This document shows positions 47,761 through 59,933 of a DNA stretch of 64,000 nt, piece by piece (within the stretch, counting starts at the first letter, position 1; the number at the start of each line of letters is the position of its first letter). The DNA lies in assembly GCA_963854835.1 (NCBI GenBank), contig OY978526.1, positions 25,760,334 through 25,824,333 on the forward strand, written 5' to 3'. This DNA comes from Megamerina dolium. Taxonomy: Eukaryota > Arthropoda > Insecta > Diptera > Megamerinidae. The notes under the pieces are model-generated. The model had not been told where the DNA came from, searched no databases, and worked only from the letters and a program-made list of their open reading frames with translations. The position numbers and the translations under genes are program-made.

Positions 47761-49709
47761 CACATAAACAATTGTTTATTTATTATTATTATTCTGTTCT
47801 TTGTTTGATTTCGACAAATTTCAGTTTCACTGATAATGCCCGCTAATAAAACACAACACAACAACATACACTACCATTTCATATACAATATATAACCTTG
47901 GTATCGTGTAAGACAACAACATAGTTAGGGGATGTTAGTATGTATAATAGTGGATGGTTTTCGCAAATGATGTATTACGTGGAAACGATTAACTTTGCGA
48001 AAAATGTGTGAAAAAAATTTATGTCAATAGAATTTTACCTTTCAGTAAATCACCTATTATTATCATTATTGTTATTGTTGAAATTATTCCTGCTGGGTAA
48101 CTTACTATGTAAATGTTAATGTGCACCTACAGACATATACATTCGTATGTAAGTACGGGTACCTATATTGTAAGTACATATAAATAATATGTATGTATAG
48201 TACATATAATCACATCTTTATGAATACTCTAAAGTATGTATTTTGAAAGTTTTTACAATAATCTGCATCTCCAAATAAAAAAATTAGGATTAAAAGGACC
48301 TTAAACATACGTAGAGACGGAAACAAAAATGTAGAAAAAGTGATTCAACAAGTTGCTTCTAAAAGTACATTACGAGTATGGGAAATTTATGTTCTTTATG
48401 TTATGTCGTTGCTACAACAACAACAAGCTGCATGCATTTTTATTATTATTATTTTTTTTTTACTTATTTTTATGTTTATTCTCTTTGTGTTTTTTTTTAC
48501 TGCAGTGGACTAAAGAATCAAAACAACTAAGCAGCCCAGCAACCCACCTCCTCCTTCTTCGTTACACACAGACATAAAAGAAAATATTCATTCATCCATT
48601 CATGATTTCATTCATTGAGATATTCTCTCCTTCACTACTGCGATGCTGCTCTTGTCATTCCCTCATTTCCGTATTTTATTTTTATTTCACATTCGCCTCA
48701 GCACTGAGGCTATGGTGATGGTATGAGCAGCAAAGAATTTACAACTTAACTGTTATTTTATTACAGCGTTTAATAAAAATCAACAAGTGCATGACTCCTG
48801 AAATTTAGTACATATACGAGTATAGCTTCACGGCTCCACTTGTACTATGTACGACTGAGTACTCGTATGTGGTACGTAAAATAAACCAATGTATGTGTGT
48901 GTGTGTACGGTGCATGCATTTAAATATAAATAAATTATGCTTTATAGATTTGCTTGTTTTATGAGCGCATTTAACACCGTCTAATGGTGCGTTGATCTCC
49001 CTATTGGCTGCAGTGACTGATTGTATGTTCAACATATGTGCACACATACAAGTATGTACATAGTATATATTACACAGCACATGCTGAGCATCAAATGAAT
49101 ATACTCATAGCAATGATTTGATAGCTATACTAAGTTAAATATTCAACGTTTGAATGGCGCGTTAAATTTTACATGTGCCACTGTGATAATATGCAATATG
49201 CATAGGAACGCCGCTACGATTTAATCGTGATTATGTTCCGTATTTCTTAATTTTAATTAAAATACAATGTTTCTTTTGAGGGGAATTTAATGAATAAGTA
49301 GTACAACTCGGAATGACATCGCTATCATTGCATTATTATAACATTGGTTTGAATATCCTGACGAGCAAATCTATTAGAATACACCTGGTGCTCTTCTAAT
49401 AGTCAATTAAATGAATGTGGAAAGTACACATATATTAGTGTGGTCCATAACATTATTGTGTATGCCGATGGATGAAAGACATATCGTTTCTAACTAATTT
49501 GGATGCTAAGAACTTGGTAGTTTCTGTCTTGGCTTCATATAAAATGTTTCTAGCAAGTTTTGTTGCTTAGAGGTATCTACAAATCGAGGCAATATATTCG
49601 TTTAAATAATTTTATAAGAAGGTCGTACAAATTCAGAGCCATTCATTTCTAATATTGTATTATCACGTGGTGTGCAGAGGAAATAATTTTCCGTTGTCTT
49701 TAACATATA
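47761..49709. other. Intergenic, no gene seen
   Basis: AT-rich with T-runs at 48430-48500, short GT at 48893-48906 and CATA words. Nothing recognised. Confidence 0.5.
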
Positions 49710-50914
49710 CAGTACCTCACAGAAATAAGTTTCCATACTATGAAATAATGTTCGAATTAACACAACTTTTTTATTATTTAAATTATCTCCTTGATAGTTT
49801 AGTAAATTAAAGTGCATATCCAAGAGAATATAAAAATTAACAAGACGTAATAAAATAAAAATCTACTTAAATCAAGTTACATAAGAAAGTTTCCTTTCAC
49901 TTTCATATCCAGAATGACCTCCACTTTTGTTCGACATTTTCGATAATCGATCATTCGATCATTTAGCGTAAAAATCCCATACCATTAATGCTATTTCTGA
50001 TCCTTTAAATGCAGGCTTAGTGCACTTATACGACAATGACTCTCCGTTTTTTCTCCATGCATAAATCCTGCCATGAGGACTCATCTGTCTAAACCACAGT
50101 TTTCCAAAACTCATCAGTTTTAAAAACATGATTTTGATAAAACTCCATTCTTTTTTTTTCAAATTTTGTTTACTAATGTAAGGAATTTTTCTTGCAACAC
50201 GTCCATGTTTGCGAACTTGATGAAGTCATCTTCGTATAATTTGCGTTGATGGTACTTCATACCCTTCATTTTGTAATTGTGCACGAATTTTTGGCACCGA
50301 AATTAGTGGATTCGTATTCGAAATTGTTTTAATTCTTTCTTCAACCCTTCTCGATGTAATTCTTTGCCTACATGCACGTTTTCCAGGGCATACCCGCGGG
50401 TGTTGTTTGAATGTGTGCGATTTTTTGAAAACATTAGCCATTTTTCTGTGGGAATCGCCAGTTTTATACATATTCAATTATACGCTCTTCCAGTGTAAAT
50501 TGCTTAAATTTTCTCACCCAAGTGCCTAACAATTTATAGAAACTAATTATTTCAGGTTAGAATTGAATAAATTCTGACCAATTGTGGATGTTTTTGTTTT
50601 ATTTTTTAAATATTTTATTTTGAAACGTGAAATTACACAAGTTGGAAAGCAAACCGTAATTTGTGTATACTCACTGAAGGAGAAGTAATGATATATTTGC
50701 TCTGGAAACCAACTTCTGTAACGCCAAAAACTCAATTATCAGAAAAAAATGCGGAATATTTAAACAACCACGGACTTGCTACTGCTCTGCCGGTGTCAGT
50801 AGCCTGCTAGATGACGGTTCTTAAAAATGAAAATGATGGCAATCAAATATTTCAAATATTCTAGTGCGTTATTAACATCAGGATGCAATGGAAACTTATT
50901 TCTGTGAGGTACTG
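49710..50914 (-). mobile_element. Tc1-like transposon, internally deleted, perfect 27-bp TIRs
   Basis: Terminal repeats starting CAGTACCTCACAGAAATAAG are identical over 27 bp at 49710-49736 and (inverted) 50888-50914, each flanked by the TA target (49708-49709, 50915-50916). The minus strand carries the Tc1 DNA-binding half (TSRRVEERIKTISNTNPLIS, then VPKIRAQLQNEGYEVPSTQI IRR; about 50370-50226). A middle piece follows with MSFGKLWFRQMSPHGRIYAW, then RKNGESLSYKCTKP and VWDFYAK (about 50100-49959). The last third, with the remaining catalytic residues (PDLNPIE-type block), is gone. At 1205 bp it is shorter than the usual 1.6 kb. Identical TIRs argue it moved fairly recently or was conserved by cross-mobilisation. 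Confidence 0.9.
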
Positions 50915-50916
50915 TA

Positions 50917-51529
50917 TGTACATTAAGCATATGACTTTTTGGAAAAATTTCTGCCTATTACTAGATGTTAAAAAATCGTGAAAGAACAACAAAAATAATG
51001 TCTTTGTACCAATTTGTCAAAAAACCTCCCGCAGGGAACACAATTTGTAAACTGACGAAAAATGTATACAATCTACTCTACTTTAAATTTGATTTAAAAC
51101 TTAAATTATAATAACGGCTCTAGGTCGTCGATAGTTATTGTTACTATGGCATCTAATTCAGCAACTACATTCCAATAGTTTAAAGTATTCATAAGTATGT
51201 TCCTAAAAATAAGTTCATATGAAGTATATAAGTGGATTCAAACCTTTCAATTTAATTCCTGCGAGAAGTTTTTGAATATTTTTATTAAATTGTGATCATA
51301 ACCTTATTTTATGTATAATATAACAGCTGAAATGCCATATAATAAATAAATATTTAATTTTTCCAAAAAAGTTGAAAGGTCATATGAAGTAGAAGTGTCT
51401 ATTTGAATTTTTCTACGAATTTTCATGTTTTGACACTATCACTTCAGATCTGAAGAAGCATATACAATCATCCAATCACATAGTGAATCATAGGAATGGC
51501 TACATAAATTAAGGTCGAATGAATTGATG
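50917..51529. other. Intergenic, no gene seen
   Basis: AT-rich, nothing recognised. Confidence 0.5.
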
Positions 51530-51600
51530 CCGAAATATGTTTGCAATAATGTCGAAAATTTTCTGTAATTTTCTTGACATATTTCCAAAAAAAATCTCCT
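51530..51600. repeat. Left part of the GCAATAATGTCGAAA repeat interrupted by the 51.6 kb element
   Basis: ATGTTTGCAATAATGTCGAA at 51538 equals the copy at 25943. The matching repeat-like sequence resumes after the insert at 53180-53345 (TTCGACATTATTGTAAAAAT at 53216; TTAATGTCGAATGTCGG). Confidence 0.6.
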
Positions 51601-51625
51601 TACAGTCGGCTGGGGCCGACCAAAC

Positions 51626-53171
51626 TATACCCTGCATATGTAGATTTATATATAAAAAGTTTACTCGAATATCCAACTTTTCTTTTATTTCCACTTTTCG
51701 AGAAACAATTTTTGCATATACTACTAATTTACACCCGAAATATGGTTAACTTTGACGAAGTAAAAGGATTTTAAGATAATTCCGAGGCTTAGTATGGGAG
51801 CTATATAAAAAGTGGGCGTGGCTTACCACTTTCTAGTAAATCCAATTAATTTTTCAATGTTAATCCACACCTTGAATTTGGTGTCCTACGTTGAATAGTT
51901 TCTAAGTTATGGTGGTTAACATTTTTGTTTAATTTCCTCAACTTTGTATGGGAGCCCCAATAAGAAGTGGGCGAGGTACGCTGATTTTTCGCCAGATTAT
52001 TTCAGACTACAATATTAATTTAAGTGTCAATTATGGTTATTGTAGACATAAGATTGCCTAAGTTACAGATGTTTCAATTTAAAATTTGTATGGGGGCTAC
52101 GATAAACACTGGGCGTGGTGCGCCCATTTTCTGTGAGCCTAGTTGCTCGTACAATACTAATCCATACCCTAAGTCTCGTTGTCCTAGGCTAAATGGTTTG
52201 TAAGCTATGGAGCTTAAAATTTTAGTTTAATTCACTCGACTTTGTATGGGAGACCCATGAAGGAGTGGGCATGGCACACTGATTTTCTGCCAGATTTTTG
52301 CCGACTACGATATTAATTTAAGTGTCAATTATGGTTATTCTAGACAGAAGATTGCCGAAGTTACAGCTGTTTCAATTAAAATTTGTATGGGGGCTACGAT
52401 AAACACTGGGCGTGGTGCGCCCATTTTCTGTGAGCCTAGTTGCTCGTACAATACTAATCCACACCTTAAATCTCGTTATTCTACGCTGAATAGTTTGCAA
52501 GTTATAACCGGTAACATTTTTTTTAATTTCCGCAACTTTGTATGGGAGACCCAAAAAGGAGTGGGCGTGGCACATTGATTTTCTGCCATATTATTTCCGA
52601 CTACCGTGTTAATCTAAGTGTCAATTATGGTTATTGTAGACAGAAGATTGTAGAAGTTACGGCAGTTTCAATTTAAAAGAAGTACAGACACTTTGTATGG
52701 GAGCTACGCTAGAAAGTAGGCATGGCTCATCCACTTTTGGTGAGGTTATATAGTGGTATAATATAACTCTATGTACAAAATATTGTTGTCCCAAGTGGTA
52801 TATTGTGTGAGTTATAGCAAGTTAAAGATTTTGAAAATTTCGAGGTTAGTCGCTTTGAATGCTTGGTGTGGGCGTGGTTATTGACCGATCATGCCCAATA
52901 TCAATCCCCTCCGTACCCTTGGATCATAGATTACTTATGCCAAATTTCATCGAAATAGCTCAATATTTACTCAAGTTATCGTGCGAACCAGCCAGGTGAC
53001 AGACAGACGGACGGACGGACGGACGGACGGACGGACATCGTTAAATCGAAAATTTAATCGACGCTGATCACGAATATATATCCATGTCTATATCTCCGGA
53101 GATTCCTTCAAGTGGACACAAACATCTGACCGAAATGAATATACCATGCATATTGCATTATGCAGGGTATA
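51626..53171. mobile_element. Unclassified 1.5-kb element with 13-bp TIRs and about 150-bp tandem units
   Basis: Ends TATACCCTGCATA (51626-51638) and TATGCAGGGTATA (53159-53171) are exact inverted copies. Inside, TATGGGAG/TATGGGGG recurs at 51793, 51957, 52089, 52245, 52386, 52541 and 52696 (spacing 132-164 bp). Each is followed within about 30 bp by a GTGGGCGTGGC-like box and then CTGATTTTC or CCATTTTC. Alternate units are more alike, for example GGGGGCTACGATAAACACTG at 52092 and 52389, giving a dimer period near 297 bp. The right end holds (GGAC)n and a unique 130-bp tail. No protein is encoded in any frame. Similar TGGGCGTGG plus GGACGGAC repeats are common in fly genomes, but I cannot name the family. 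Confidence 0.78.
53000..53036. repeat. (GGAC)n tetranucleotide microsatellite
   Basis: About seven GGAC units preceded by ACAGACAGAC, within the element described for 51.6-53.2 kb. The repeat is too short and regular to be a CRISPR. Confidence 0.95.
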
Positions 53172-53179
53172 AAAATAAG

Positions 53180-53345
53180 GAAATAATGTCGTATAAAAAA
53201 TTTAAGGAATTAGATGTTCGACATTATTGTAAAAATGTTTTGGATTAATGTCGAATGTCGGTTATAAATATTTCTTCTTCATGTTCATCGCAAATATTTG
53301 ACATTTCACCAAAAATTTTTTACAATAATGCCAATCGTAAGACCT
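53180..53345. repeat. Right part of the GCAATAATGTCGAAA repeat
   Basis: AAATAATGTCGTATAAAAAA at 53180, TTCGACATTATTGTAAAAAT at 53216, GGATTAATGTCGAATGTCGG at 53242 and TTTTTTACAATAATGCCAAT at 53317. Mixed orientations of the same motif. Confidence 0.55.
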
Positions 53346-56120
53346 CTTATATGAACTAGAATGCTATTAAAAACAGCTCGATTGCAGGCATTTCATTAAA
53401 CTCCATGTATTTAGGACAATTATGAGGACTATTTTTCTGAATATACAAACAATATAAATTTTTGGTGAAAATCTACAAACTTTTTGTATCAATATTAGTC
53501 TTTGCAAAGGGCAACAGTATCAGGAGTCTCCGAAACCTAAAAGATGTGGATACAATTGATCGAACAAATCCATAATAAGAATAAGAAAATGATTACAGTA
53601 AATTTCGTGCATTGGACTAAATATGCGAACGCGACGCGCACTCCAGCACCATGTTTCGCCACAATTTAAAGGATTTCTTGCCCAAGATAGTGACTAAGGA
53701 GATGCCATTGAAATAATTCATTTTTATATAAATTATTTATATTTTTATATCAATTTTAAAATAATGATAGAAAAAGCATGTATCAATTATTGACTCCAAT
53801 ATGTTTAATTTTAAAATTTCAATGTTGTTTTTCTTTAACGTTAAAAATTATACGTAACACAGGCACCCAAAAAAATAAAACTAAGATAGGACACACCAGG
53901 ATAGTCACATTTAGGGTCGATTTCTCAACTGCCTGCTAACTTTAACCGTTAAAGTTAACGGATACATTTGCTTCGATGAAAGTTACCTGTGCGTTTGTTA
54001 TAATAAACTTTAGCAGCCAGCAAATGTGCCCGTTAATTTTTATCGGTTGGATAACGCTAACAGGCTGTTAAGAAAATGGATTCGCTGAATCTGAATCTCT
54101 GATTAGATTTCCGCTATCGTCCTCTGGTTTCTTTCTAACCTGCAAAACATCCAAAAATTGTCGAAAAGTGCAGTTTTTTGAAGTTAGAAAATAATCGCAG
54201 AAATCCTACAACGGATTCTGATTCAGCTAACCAAAATCAATAAAATGTGTATACTCTAGCTCGTCGAATATCACACTTTTTGTGTAAGAATATCAAATCT
54301 AAAAAATTTCGGATATCCGACAAACCAGGGTAGCACATTCTATGGATTTTTTACCACAGAATCTGAGACCATGGATCCCAAGGCTTCGCTCTAACCTCAA
54401 AATCTCTTGAAAAAATTTAATTTTTTTGAGGTTAGAAAGAAACCTGAAAACGTGAAAGCAATTCTCCATGCGATGATGGATTCTTTTACAAAATTTCTTG
54501 ATCAATTTTCATAAAATTTACACCATGCCCTGTTTTTACTACTAATCAATGCCTCTTTTATTATTTGTTTTATACATATGGAGAGAAATATCAATGATTT
54601 GTATTAGTTATCGATTTTTAAAAATATGTGTGAAGAAGTTTATAAATTTAATTAACCAATATTTCTATTCGATGTGAGTGCATACAGTACATAGAATAAT
54701 TTGACACGTGCATCTGCTTGCCGTCGAAATAAAATCTACATTCGAAGAGAATTAAAAGAAACTTGATGTCACATTATCGCAACCATCAACAAACATGTAA
54801 CCAAACAAACCATAAAATCAACAATGCAAACGAATATATATATGTAGTAGGTAGGAACATAGTATGTTTCTTTAAACAAAATATTTATTTCATCTCTATT
54901 CTATTCTTTGGCATGTCATTTTAATACATGTAATAGTAAAATACATATACATAGATGAGTAGAGGTATGTAAGTATGTCACCAACGGCTTTCCACCCCAC
55001 CATTAGTGGACAAAAGAAAAATAACCCTTACACGACGAATATGCTTCTGTCCCAAATTTATGCTCGACTATTTTTCCTGCAATCAGTACAAGACATAACG
55101 AAAACAAAAAGAATTTAATGTAAACAAAGGTCAAAGAACATAAAATTAACAAAGAACTAGAAACATAAAATTATGCATGAGAAAACAAAGTCCTGTCATT
55201 TCGTTGCAGGACATGATCGTCCATACATACTATACATATTTTCAGCATAAGCGTTTGATGTGTTTGCCCTTTTTTTGTGAGAAAAATGATTATTGAACAT
55301 AAAAATTCGAATGAAAATATTTAAAGCGTAACTACCGGTTATGGCTAGCGAAGGGAGCAGTATTTAAACCGGTCGCGGATTTAATTATATTTGATTTTAA
55401 ACTCACTCATCACATACCTATGTACCTACTCATAGTCATACATAATAGTTTAAAGAACCGGAAGCCTAGTATATGAGCATATTACTCTCACTTTTTTACA
55501 AATAGAAAATTAATCAAAACCTTACATTCTCGTTCTGGAAGATAGTAAGATGGGATGATTTGAAATCAGTTGAAACTAATCCTTACAAATGATATCTAAT
55601 TTTCCACTATGGGACAGCTTTCTTTTACCTACTTATTCCCTTTTACAATCTACGCATATAATACTTATATGCGTATAAGAAATGCAAATCGAGATTTTTC
55701 ACTCGAAGATTTCCACCATTTCAACATCCATCAATGACACATTACCGTCACATCTAGACAAATTCAAATAACGGATATAAACATAGATTGTACATGTCCG
55801 AACTTCTTCGTCTATATTTATTTATCTAATATATTATGTACGAGTAACGGCGAAATTCGGCAATATAAGAATAATATTATACAAATTCTTATTTAACTTT
55901 TCGATTTCGACATTTTAAAAATATGTATCATTGCAAGTAAGGTAAAGAAGCAATCTTATCTGCCATATGATGAGATCGAAATTCGTTTTGTGTAAGCAAC
56001 TTTAGAAACGTTTACAGATTTATTGTTGATATATGTAAATGGAGGAATTTATGGCGTATTTGATAATTGTATTCTATTTCATTTTTTGGTACTAACATCC
56101 AGCTTTCAGAGATATTCTCC
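53346..56120. other. Intergenic, no gene seen
   Basis: AT-rich; two ACCGGTT/AACCGGTC words at 55335 and 55367 are the only cluster I noticed. No transposon or gene family recognised. Confidence 0.5.
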
Positions 56121-57300
56121 AGTATTAGATTAGATTAGATTGGTAAGGGCTACCAATCGATTACTGTCTATGGCATTGCGTCAGACTTGAACTATTGTGC
56201 CATACCCGAGTTTAATATTGGAAGAAATTATATGCTCCTATTTTCTCAAAGAACATTTTGATCCTTGTGAGTTCAAGTTCAGATAGATTATTAGGCTGTA
56301 GTAGTTCCTTCCCGAGTCTTTGATTTCTCACCTGGATAAGGGCTGGGCATTCTGTGATTAGGTGTATAGATGTCTAATCGTCCACCATACAGAATCTGCA
56401 TATTTTGCTGTCTGTCAGTCAACAAACATAAATGTTTAGTAGACAGTGTTCACTAATTATACCTATCATAAGTTATAGTTCTGCTTTACTCAAACTCAAA
56501 AGGTATTTTGGTACATTCCATACCAATAGCTTTTGACCACCTTGCGTTAGCTTTGGTCATATACTCTTGTTTGATATAGTTTTTGTAGTGAGTTTTGCTG
56601 ATTCCCAGGATTGGTTCGGGTCGAATGGTTGCTTTTCAGCTCTATCCCTTGCCAAACTGTCTGCAATCTCATTACCATCGTAGCCACAGTGTGCTGAAAT
56701 CCAGTGTACTATCACTTGATTCCCGACTGATCATTGTTGAAAAAGATTAGCTGTCTCCCAAACTAATCTAGAATTAAATGTTGATGAATGCAAGGCTTTT
56801 ATTGCAGCCTGACTGTCCGATATTACAATGATTCTTTTCCTATAAGGACGAGGGTAGAGAATTTCCCTGGTACATTGATTAATAGCAAAGACCTTCGCTT
56901 GAACGACGGTTGCTAAGCTACCAAGGCTTAGTGACATTCGAGTATTGGGACAATAAATCCACCTCCTGTGCCTTCTTCAGTCTTGGATCCACTAGTGTAC
57001 TAGACAATGTCGTCATGTGTAAGACTGATTTTTGAGTCTTTCCAGTTTATCCTGTTTGGGAGATGAGTTTTGTATCTCTTGTTAAAGATATGTCGTGGAG
57101 GCATTGAGTCAAGGGGCATCCAGAAGCACCTATCTCGCCTCCTATCTTTAGCAATGGAACAGTAACCATTTGCATGCGGATCCTGTGGTATGTGATGCAT
57201 CATTCGCATGATCATACCCAAAATTATATTGAGGGCTGTCGTTGGAGTCCAGTATACTCAGAGGTGAAGAGTCCAGATGCCGTAATTCAAATGAATCTAC
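56121..57300 (-). mobile_element. RNase H LINE (I/LOA-like), 3' part with (TCTAA)n tail
   Basis: Minus-strand translation: DSMPPRHIFNKRYKTHLPNR (about 57105-57045), then SGSKTEEGTGGGFIVP (RNase H start, about 56985-56945), LGSLATVVQAKVFAINQCTR (with conserved Glu replaced), KRIIVISDSQAAIKALHS (about 56835-56785, catalytic D of SDSQAA), VIVHWISAHCGYDGNEIADS and LARDRAEK (about 56715-56640, HxGxxGNExAD block), CRFCMVDD (about 56400), ITECPALIQVRNQRLGKELL (C-terminal Cys/His cluster). It ends in a 3' region CCAATCTAATCTAATCTAAT. RT and upstream domains are missing. Few stops, so among the younger LINE pieces here. Confidence 0.88.
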
Positions 57301-57889
57301 AACTAAAGTAAATCACGCGTAGTGATATCATCCAGAACATTTACTCATTATTGTTTACATATTTTCTTAAAGTTCTATAGTTTTACCTGTGTCATACACT
57401 GTCTGCCACTGTCACTAAATAGTGAGTGAGCGAGACTGAAATGAAAGTGAAAGTGTAAGCTGTTTGGATGAATTATCAATTTGGATGAAATAGAAATGAA
57501 ATGCACCAATTATTTTTTTTTATGGTTACTTAATTATTTTTAAATTTTCTCATATATTATTACTTTATTAAAACTATGATTTTCGAGTTTTCCAGTAAGA
57601 TCTTTCGATGTTCTTACAGCAGGTATTTTTCGCTATTGCTATGTATAAGTCAAATTGGCAGTAAAGAGCTCAACGTCAATGGGCGACTAAAGAAAAAGCA
57701 AAAATTACTGAAATTTTAAGAATTTAATAATTATGTTCTTATAACAATTGTTTGTACGTGGTGAATTAAATCAGATACCACATTGAGGGAGAGAGAAACA
57801 TTAACAGACAAAAATTTTCAATGACAGTAATTATAGGTTGCATCGACGAACAAACCCCCATTCACGGGAAGCTTTGCTTTTTTGTTTTC
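57301..57889. other. Intergenic, no gene seen
   Basis: AT-rich; nothing recognised. Confidence 0.5.
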
Positions 57890-58440
57890 ATCTGAAGAAA
57901 AGTTTAGCGGACAGTCATCAAATGCTGTGTGAAGCTAAGGGAAAGATGCTCCATCACTTTTAGCTTGTGAATATTGGTTTAGACGGTTCAAAAATAGTGA
58001 TTTTGATACAAACGATAAACAGCGTAGGGACGGTGAAAAAAGTTTAAACACGCAGAATTGATGGCTCTATTGAATGAAGACCCATGTAAAACTCAAAATA
58101 ATTTGCAGAGCCTTTGGAAGTCACTTGACAAGCTTCTTCATTACGTCTAAAAAACATGGATATGATCGAGAATTTGGTAAATTTGGTTCCTTGTGAACTG
58201 AAACCAAGAGATATCGAAGGGCGATTTTCCATATCTGATATGCCCCTTCTCTGCACCACTTGCTCCGATCAATGCAGATTACTTTGTACTGGATATACTT
58301 CACTTCAGTTGAAGGTATCAACATTTTGGTCGATTCGTGCATGCCTCAAAAGATGAGCGGTTCTATTGGAATGGAATTCATACGCTACCTCGAAGATGGA
58401 AATAAGCTGTAGCTTCCGAAGGAAAATATTTCGAATAAAA
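57890..58440 (+). mobile_element. mariner-like element, cecropia-type, central deletion
   Basis: Pieces in order: SSEEKFSGQSSNAV (about 57890), ACEYWFRRFKNSDFD (about 57963-58007, DNA-binding region), VPCELKPRDIEGRF (about 58188-58230), then directly the C-terminus ERFYWNGIHTLPRRWK (about 58358-58405), stop, AVASEGKYFE. Blocks with the catalytic aspartates between the linker and C-terminus are absent. Subfamily name rests on the VPxELKPRD linker. Dead copy. Confidence 0.75.
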
Positions 58441-59083
58441 CATATTGTAGCAATTCTTTAAAAATAAAACCTCAAGGCCAGAAAAACCCCATTCAATATT
58501 ATATATAGGTTAGAAGGTGAGATAAAATTAGAACGATCTCCGGGGATCCAAGAAGCCCACATATAACAAAACTCCTTCAAGTAAGATGAAGATGAACATA
58601 CAGTGCACAAAAGCCAACGAAATGTAATTTTTAAGGCATTTAATCGGAATTTTGAACACAGCATTTATAACCAACTATCTGATTTACACTCATAATATGT
58701 TCAGTCACAAAATTATTAAGCCGTAGAGATTATGTGAAGCAGCTTCACATAATACTTGTAGAGCCTTGGCTGAGCAAATACGCAAATACACCAAAAGAAG
58801 ATAACTACAAATGACAGATAGTATTAAGGCCAAAATCAACAAGGACAATAATAGAAATGACGACGAGGGGCCAAAAGAATAATTCGTGAATTTTGCCCAT
58901 AACCAAAACGCCGTATGACTCGTATAAAATAAAAGTAAAATTGAGTTTTTTATTTTTGTTTCTTACTTTAAACAAATTGTAAGCTTCTAAATTATGTTAT
59001 TTTTTTTTTTTAATAAAATTGATTTATTATTTTTTATAAATTTTTCAAATGATTTCATGCAAAAACTGCTAAGTGAACTTATG
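58441..59083. other. Intergenic, no gene seen
   Basis: AT-rich; nothing recognised. Confidence 0.5.
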
Positions 59084-59085
59084 TA

Positions 59086-59933
59086 CGAGGGTGGTCCCAG
59101 AACTACCCGACCTAACAAAGAAAACAACAAATTTGGGAAATTTTTTCTTTATTTCTCAACATAATCTCCTTTTAGCTCTATATACTTTTCCCAACGATAT
59201 TCTATAGCTTCGATACCCTGTTTATAGTATGAACTGTCTAGCTTATTAAAATAGCCATCTACCATCTACTACACCTCTTCATTGTTTGCAAATTTTCTAC
59301 CACCAAACCATTTTTTCAAATTTGGAAAAAGAAAATAATCCAAAGGAGCTAAATCCGGCGAATAAGGTGCGTGCTGAAGCAATTCGAGCTTTAACTCAAT
59401 GATTTTGGCCATCGCAATAGCGGATGTGTGAACTGGTGTTTTTGTTCTATTGTGAGCAAACGCGGCACCCATCTTGCACACAGTTCTTTCATCTCCAAAT
59501 TTTCGGTCAATATACGATGTATAGCACTTTTTAGAATGCCTGTAATTTCACCTAGCCCATACACCTTCAGCCAGCGATTATCCATTTCTGACGTGGCCAC
59601 CACAATTGGTCGACCAGCACGGCGATCGTCTTGGCAGCTCGTACGACCTCGTATAAACTCTGCCACCCAATATTTTATGGTCGTAAACGAAGAAGCAGAC
59701 TCCCCCAGAGTAGAATCTGGTTCGGCTTTGATAAACGTTGGACTGAGACCTTTCAAATGAAAGTATTGAATTACATAACGGTGATCAATTTTTTCCATGT
59801 TTACAAATTCACTGAGGTCGTTAACTTTCGATGGCTCCAAAAGAAATACTAAACAAGTTTTCACCAAAGTAATTTTTTTCAAACTACTGCCGCCATCTAT
59901 CTGTCAGGTCGGATAGTTCTGGGACCGCCCTCG
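59086..59933 (-). mobile_element. mariner transposon with TIRs and TA duplication, central deletion
   Basis: Ends CGAGGGTGGTCCCAGAACTA (59086) and, inverted, CGAGGGCGGTCCCAGAACTA (to 59933) form 28-bp TIRs with two mismatches, flanked by TA (59084-59085, 59934-59935). The minus strand codes the DNA-binding half FVNMEKIDHRYVIQYFHLKG, then WVAEFIRGRTSCQDDRRAGR, ENLEMKELCARWVPRLLTIE. After QKHQ it jumps to the segment VHTSAIAMAKIIELKLELLQ, then HAPYSPDLAPLDYFLFPNLK. The first two catalytic aspartates are in the lost segment; the third remains. At 848 bp it is a non-autonomous derivative of the family also seen at 8.7, 19.3 and 47.3 kb. Confidence 0.92.

Noticed and set aside
53000..53036. Short regular repeats that might suggest a CRISPR-like array
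   Set aside because: Units are 4 bp with no spacers, in an animal genome; a plain microsatellite.
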